From assembly GCA_949752795.1 (NCBI GenBank), contig OX457057.1, positions 4,516,632 to 4,580,631 of the forward strand: 64,000 nt of DNA, written 5' to 3'. The translations under genes were made by a program, and so were the position numbers. Below, one piece after another: positions 58,821 to 64,000 of this stretch. Below the pieces are notes generated by a model, which was not told the origin of the DNA, did no database searches, and worked only from the letters and a program-made list of their open reading frames with translations. The stretch's first letter is position 1; each line of letters starts with the position of its first letter. Source of the DNA: Hyperoodon ampullatus (lineage: Eukaryota > Chordata > Mammalia > Artiodactyla > Ziphiidae).

Positions 58821-61368
58821 GATGAATGAGAGCAGAGGAAGGGGCTTCATGCCAGAGAAGGCCACTGGGGCCTGAAAGGTCTTGGCCAGGATGTCCCTTT
58901 CTGTGGCCAACAGTCAACAAAGCTTTCCCCACTGCTTGTCCACAGGTTTTCTCCTTCCTCCTAGCATCCATGACCTTGGCTTGCTGGCCCCAGGCAGGTC
59001 AGTTTCCACCTCAAAGCTTGGAGGTGTTGCACGTGCCCCCTGCCCCTACTGCTGCCCCCCCCCGTGGCCAGCCACTGAGCAGTCCCAAGTGCCCAGGCCT
59101 GTGCCAAGTCCTGTTCACTCTTCTAAAAGACCATAAGAAGGAAACACTGGTACTACCCCCATTCAACAGACAAAGAAACTGAGGTTCGGAAAGGTAAAGT
59201 GACTTGTACTAACAGCAGATGCCCACTGGACCACTACCCATGTGCCTCAGGCACAGGGAAGGCATGGGGACATGAAGACCAGCCAAGTGGTGGTTTGGGC
59301 AGCAGGGCCTTGAGGCCCACCCCCTTGGGGACAAGGCAGATCCCCAAGCCCACTGGCCTGGGGTAACCAGGTTGCATCAAGTGGAGACCATCAGGGCTGG
59401 GCCAGGACAGGTCACCAGAGGTCACCTGAGTGACCAGGTTCTGGCCACCCTGAATCATGCTCCTGCTTGGGTCCTCCATCCAGGGCTGGGGCTGCTCCTT
59501 AGAAGGCCAGGGCCCTGCTGCCCCAGAGCCAGGAGTGCAGGGTCAAGGAACCTGCAGAGTAGGGGAGGAAAGGCACCCCAGGCCCCTGCACCAGGGGAGG
59601 GAGGAGGCCTCAGCAGGCTCTGAGGTTCCTACCTCCTCTCTACACGAGAGAGCTGAAATGGCCCATGCGCAGGCCCAAAAGGTCCCGGCCCCTGACTCCC
59701 TGGGGAGGGGGCCCCTCCCCAGCCCAGCCGCAGCTCCAGGCTCATGAGTCAGGACTGGCTTGTTGAAACTGATACCCAGAAACCAGATGCTGGGGCTGAT
59801 GAATAATGGAGTCGCCAAGGCAGGAGCCCCCCTCCCACTCCCGCCCAGCACCACCTCCCCAGCCCCAGAAAAGCAGAGGCCTGTGGGCATCCCCTCCCCC
59901 ACAGTGGGCTGGGGCCCCAGCCTGGTCTGCAGTGGGAGAGGCAGCTCCTTGTCTAGGAGAGGTCACAGGTCTGGGCCAAGGTCTGGAGCCAGTTCTGTGT
60001 TCTGTCCACAGCAGACTGGCCTAGAACCAGGAGTTGGGGCTCCCTGGCCAGGGGGACACCCCTGCCCAGGGGCCCCCTATCCGAGCTAAGCTCCCCTGGG
60101 AGCCTACCAGCCCCAGGGCCCCATCTGGTACCTTGGAAATCCAGGGGCGGAGGCCGCACGCGTGGGCACGTCGGCCGGCGGGGAGCCAGCTCTGCCAGGC
60201 TGCTCTCTTGCTCCCAACGGCCCACCTGGCTCCTCCCTTCCCCTAGGCCTCGGCCTCACCCCTCATCCTCGGGTTCTGGGGTCCATCCGGACGCAGAGCC
60301 TGCCCTAAGGCCCTGCCCTGTGCCGGGCGGACGGCAGGGGTGTAGAGCAACTCTCCGCAGGCCGGCCCTACTGCACCAGCTGCAGAAGCCAGCAAGGCCC
60401 CTTCCTCCCCAGGGAGCCGAACAGCTGGGACTGGTCGGTGCTAGGGGGAGAAGGAAAGGCTGTGGTCCATGAACTTCACCTCCTGCCCAGTCCCTGCACA
60501 GATGTGCCAGATCCTGGAGCCAGGACCCCGGCGTGGCAGCCTGTGCCCTTCTCCTGGCGCCTCTTTCCTCAGAGCCACACAAAAGGCTCCTTGGGACGGA
60601 GTGAGGCAGAGAGCGCAGGCCTGGGCTGCGGGAGACCTGCTTCTGGGGCCCATCTAGCCCTCTGCCCTCCCCACCTGGGTGAAGAGGGCACTGGCCAGTT
60701 CTCTAGAATTTTCTATCTAGGGATGGCTGCTGGGTCCCATTGTGTGCCTGGACTCTGGCAGAGGGGCAGAGGAATAGTGAAATCCTCCCAGAGCCCCCCA
60801 GACCTGGGGAAGGCAATGGAGGAATCTGTAGGGCCCCGGGCCCCCTGGGCCTCCACGTCCTCAGTCCTTCATCAAGGTGGGCAGGGCCTCTCCTGGCTTC
60901 ATGGGTCCTGTCCTCTGCCCTTCCCCCTAGCGGGGGCCAGGCTTGGCCCAGGCTGCCTGAGGTGCAGACTCTCGCGCCCCCTGCCGGCCTCGAGAGGGCT
61001 TTCCGCCTGGGACCGACTCGGACGCCCAGATGGGGCAAGGTCGTCGAAACCGCCCAACCAAGCCGCGCCAAAGTCCCTTCAGATGCCCTCGCCCCACCAG
61101 CAGCCCTCACACCAGGGCTGGGGCCCTGCAGACTCCTCATGACCATGTCTCCCAGCCGACCGCACCCTAGAGTCACTGTGCAGGCGGGCGCTGGAGCCCA
61201 TTCCACCCTCAAGTAAGCGGAGGCAGGGCCAGTGGCGCCCATCGACACCCCCCTGCTGGCCTAGGACTGTGCGGGACCCTCCACCCAGGGTTCTGTCCAT
61301 TCATTCAGGGAGAGTCTTGGCGCCCGGACCCACCCCCGTCCAGACCCCGGCTTCCCCGTGAGACTCAC

Positions 61369-61680
61369 CTAGGGACAAGGGTCTCCTCCCCAGTGGCTGG
61401 GGCTCGGGCCAAGGCGGCCAGAGTCCGACGGGCCCGCAAGGAGAGGGGGACCGGAGCCGCCGGGCGGGCTCGGTCCGCTCTGCGCCGGCTAGGGGCGCCG
61501 GGCGTAGGGGAATTACGGTAGGCCGGCGCGGGCGCTACCACCTGGGCGGGCCGGGACGTACCATCGGCGCGCCCGGCTGGGACGGGGGAGGGTCTGCGGT
61601 CCCGGGAAGGGCCCGGCGCCCCACCCGGCGGCCCAGGGGGGTGGCAGGAGGACTGGGCGGCGCTTGGAGCTAATCTAGGG
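61369..61680 (-). promoter_or_regulatory. Second CpG island with candidate noncoding first exon (minus strand)
   Basis: CpG-rich block at 61420-61680. On the minus strand, sequence from it runs into a consensus donor CCCTAG|GTGAGTC with the exon end at 61369. This could be a far-upstream PLEKHG5 first exon. Transcript evidence is lacking. Confidence 0.4.
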
Positions 61681-61779
61681 TCCGCGCTGTGGACAGAGGG
61701 GAGGAGGCGCTTGTCACTGTTTCCGAGGGGGCTGCCCTTTACAGACCTGCGGAAAGTTCAAAGTCTGTAGTCTTTAACC

Positions 61780-64000
61780 TGGGCTTGAAGACCCGAGCTC
61801 GCCCGCCCCCGCCTAGGGCCCGCGGCGGGACGCTGCCCCCCGGGGTCCAGGCGGGGGGTGGGGGGACCCGCAGGCCCAGCCCGTCCCGGGAATCGCCCCA
61901 AGCCAGGCTCGCTTCCGCTGGATTCTGAACGGCGCCCTCCACGGCGCCTGAGAAACGGGCCCGCCTTGCTCCGTGCCTCCCTCTTTTTTCCTGGCCCACG
62001 CCTAGCAGGTCCTGAAAAAGGGGGCCATTCTGCCCTTTGGTGGTTCCCAGCATCCTGAGTTTAGAATAACTCTGCGCTCAGGACTGGAGGTGGAGATAGT
62101 GTCTGGGTACACAGGGATCCCACTGAGAAGGCAGGCAACCCAGCCCCAAGCACACCTCCCTGCTTCCCTAATTACCGAAGCTAGCAGATGGGCGTGGTTG
62201 GGCTGGGACCCCCGCGGCGGGAGCCTCCGGGTTCAGGCCTACCTGCATTTTCCCAATTCTAGACCAACTCCATCAGGCCCCTCACCAGGCCTGGGCCTCC
62301 AGGCTGCTGGAGCCCCCTCCTAATGGGAGCTACCCTCCTGGTCAGCACTGACCTTCCTGGGGCTGGTCCACACCAGAGCAGCTCATCTCCGCCAGGTAGC
62401 ATGAGGTGGGTCCTCTGTCTCTGCCTCTTGGGCACCCCAGGCCTTCACCTTCTCCCCTCCAAGTTACTTAGCCAAAGCCCCCAAATTCCCCTTGCATTGC
62501 TCCTCTGGTCCTGCCCCATTCTCCAGCTGCAGACTGGACTGCCCCCTGTCCACAGCTGACTAGCATCTCCACAGACCAGCCACCTCCAGAGATTCCCCAG
62601 AATCTGGCCATTCTCAAGGGCACCCTGGCTGGCCTCCTACCTCTTACCCCCAAAGCATTGCCCAGGAGAATAGGTCACTCCCTCTCCCATTATTCACTAC
62701 ATCCTGCCCATTCTTTCTCCACAAGGACCTCAGATCCACCCCTTCCTCTGCCCTGTGGCCACTGGTCTTCATCTGACAACCCCTCCCCTAGGCACACACA
62801 CCACCCTCCCGACTCATCCCTGCCACCTCACAGCCCACTGTTAAGCTGGAAGAGAGCTCTGAGGTCATCAAATTGAATCTCCACTCTCTCTGCTTAAATA
62901 CTTCTAGGGGTGGGGAACTCACTACCTCTACATCAGGGAACAGCTTCAGCTGCTGGAAACTCTTGCCTATACTGAACCAAAGCTCACCTCCCTGCCAGGC
63001 CCCTTGGGACCCATGCAGAAAAACTCACCTCCCTTTCCTCCTGACAGTTCCTTAGAAATGGTAGGCTCTGAGGACAGACAGACCTGGTTGAGTTCTGGCC
63101 TTGCCTGGGCAAGTCATTGCACCTCCCTGCTTCTCAGTGTCTTGTCTGTAAAATGGAGGTGGGGTGGTCCCTACTGCACAGGGTGGGGGTGAGGACTAGA
63201 GGAGGTCCCTGCGGTGAGGCACTAAAGCAAGGCCTGGCACACAGTAGGTGCTGAGTAAATGGTGACTGCTAGAAGTAATACCTTTAAGGATGAGGCCCTG
63301 GGGTCCCATCTCCAGGATAAACACCCCCAACATCTTCTGTACCCTCAAATGTGGTCCCCTAGGCCAGTGTCAGCCCTCCTCCATGTCCCCTTGTGACCCG
63401 AGGTGCCCTGTACAGACTTTCATCAGAGTGCCCAGCTCACGGCAACCCAGACTCTTTCCTGTAGTTAACTTGCGGCAGGGCGGGGTCACCCACCATGTCA
63501 TCACCCGGCCCCCTGGGACAGAGGGAGCAAACACTTCCTCCATCTCCCCGACAGGGCACCTGCCCTGGGAACTGGACAGATGTGCAATAAACATTTGTCT
63601 GGCTGGGTGGGGTTGGCTGGGGTCTGGGATGGAACCCAAGGAGGTCTCAGATCTCAGGGAGGGGAAGGAGGACACGCGCGAAGTCTAGGGGTTTCTCTCC
63701 CCCTGCAAGGAAGATGGACACGTGGTTGCAGATAGCATCCTTTTGAACATCTGCATCAAGCCACACTGTGCTAAGCAGTTCGCAGGTAAGCCCTCTTTTT
63801 CACCCTTGTTGCAACTTGAGAAGCCTCAGTTTCCAGATGAGGAAACTGAGGCTTAAAGACGTGTAGTGACTTGCCCAGGGTCATGCAGCGGGAAAGGGGT
63901 GGGCTGTGACCCTGGAGCTCCCAGGTGTGGGCTACTCTATAAAACTCATCCTGGGGAAGGGTAGGGACACACCTTCCCTCCGGTCATCCCCAAGGCAGGT
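61780..64000. other. Distal flank
   Basis: CpG-rich to about 61990, then unique sequence with a MIR-like remnant at about 63060-63265. No gene recognised to the window end. Confidence 0.55.
63060..63265. mobile_element. MIR remnant
   Basis: Core 'gcctgggcaagtcattgcacc', 'tctgtaaaatgg' and end 'cacagtaggtgctgagtaaa'. Confidence 0.7.

Larger units (their letters stand above)
56831..61360. other. Upstream PLEKHG5 intron or flank
   Basis: Holds one CHR SINE (57853-58059) and an L2-like stretch at about 58290-58820. A conserved-looking block near 59700-59820 carries TGAGTCA. No coding exon recognised. Confidence 0.6.

Overview
The window is mammalian nuclear DNA, almost certainly from a cetacean. 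The coding exons match the human 1p36.31 genes espin, TNFRSF25 and PLEKHG5 in the same order and orientation. The introns carry several young copies of the tRNA-derived CHR-type SINE typical of whales and dolphins, with target-site duplications still legible, plus older SINEs, MIR/L2 remnants and a MaLR LTR. Gene assignments come from recognising the proteins. Exon borders were set by eye from GT/AG sites, reading phase and remembered human proteins, without alignment software.

Layout. Positions 1-1740 are intergenic. ESPN (+) runs from a CpG promoter at about 1740 to a poly(A) signal at 34045. Its 13 canonical coding exons give about 853 residues: N-terminal ankyrin repeats, two proline-rich stretches, a WH2 motif and the C-terminal actin-bundling module. 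ESPN also contains a 27-nt alternative microexon, two candidate internal first exons for short espins, and a large alternative terminal exon. TNFRSF25 (-) converges on ESPN and encodes death receptor 3 in 10 exons, about 415 residues. PLEKHG5 (-) lies upstream of TNFRSF25 in the same direction. It encodes a RhoA exchange factor in 21 coding exons of about 1076 residues, starting at a CpG island near 56.7 kb; a possible noncoding first exon lies near 61.4 kb. All three reading frames are intact.

Most notable finding. In the espin intron between exons 10 and 11 there is a complete terminal exon: a strong acceptor at 29124-29125, 1767 nt open in the phase left by exon 10, a stop at 30890-30892, and a poly(A) signal at 31346. 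It encodes 588 residues resembling the C-terminal domain of espin-like (ESPNL), not the espin actin-bundling tail. Joined to exons 1-10 it gives a predicted 1362-residue espin with an ESPNL-type tail. About 75 nt upstream of the acceptor lies a 30-nt inverted repeat of unknown role. Other points are a 10-nt last coding segment that supplies the PLEKHG5 PDZ-binding C terminus, and inverted and serially inserted SINEs.

How the genes relate. Espin bundles actin in stereocilia and microvilli. DR3 is a T-cell costimulatory TNF receptor. PLEKHG5 (Syx) activates RhoA in endothelium and neurons. They are neighbours and form no shared pathway.
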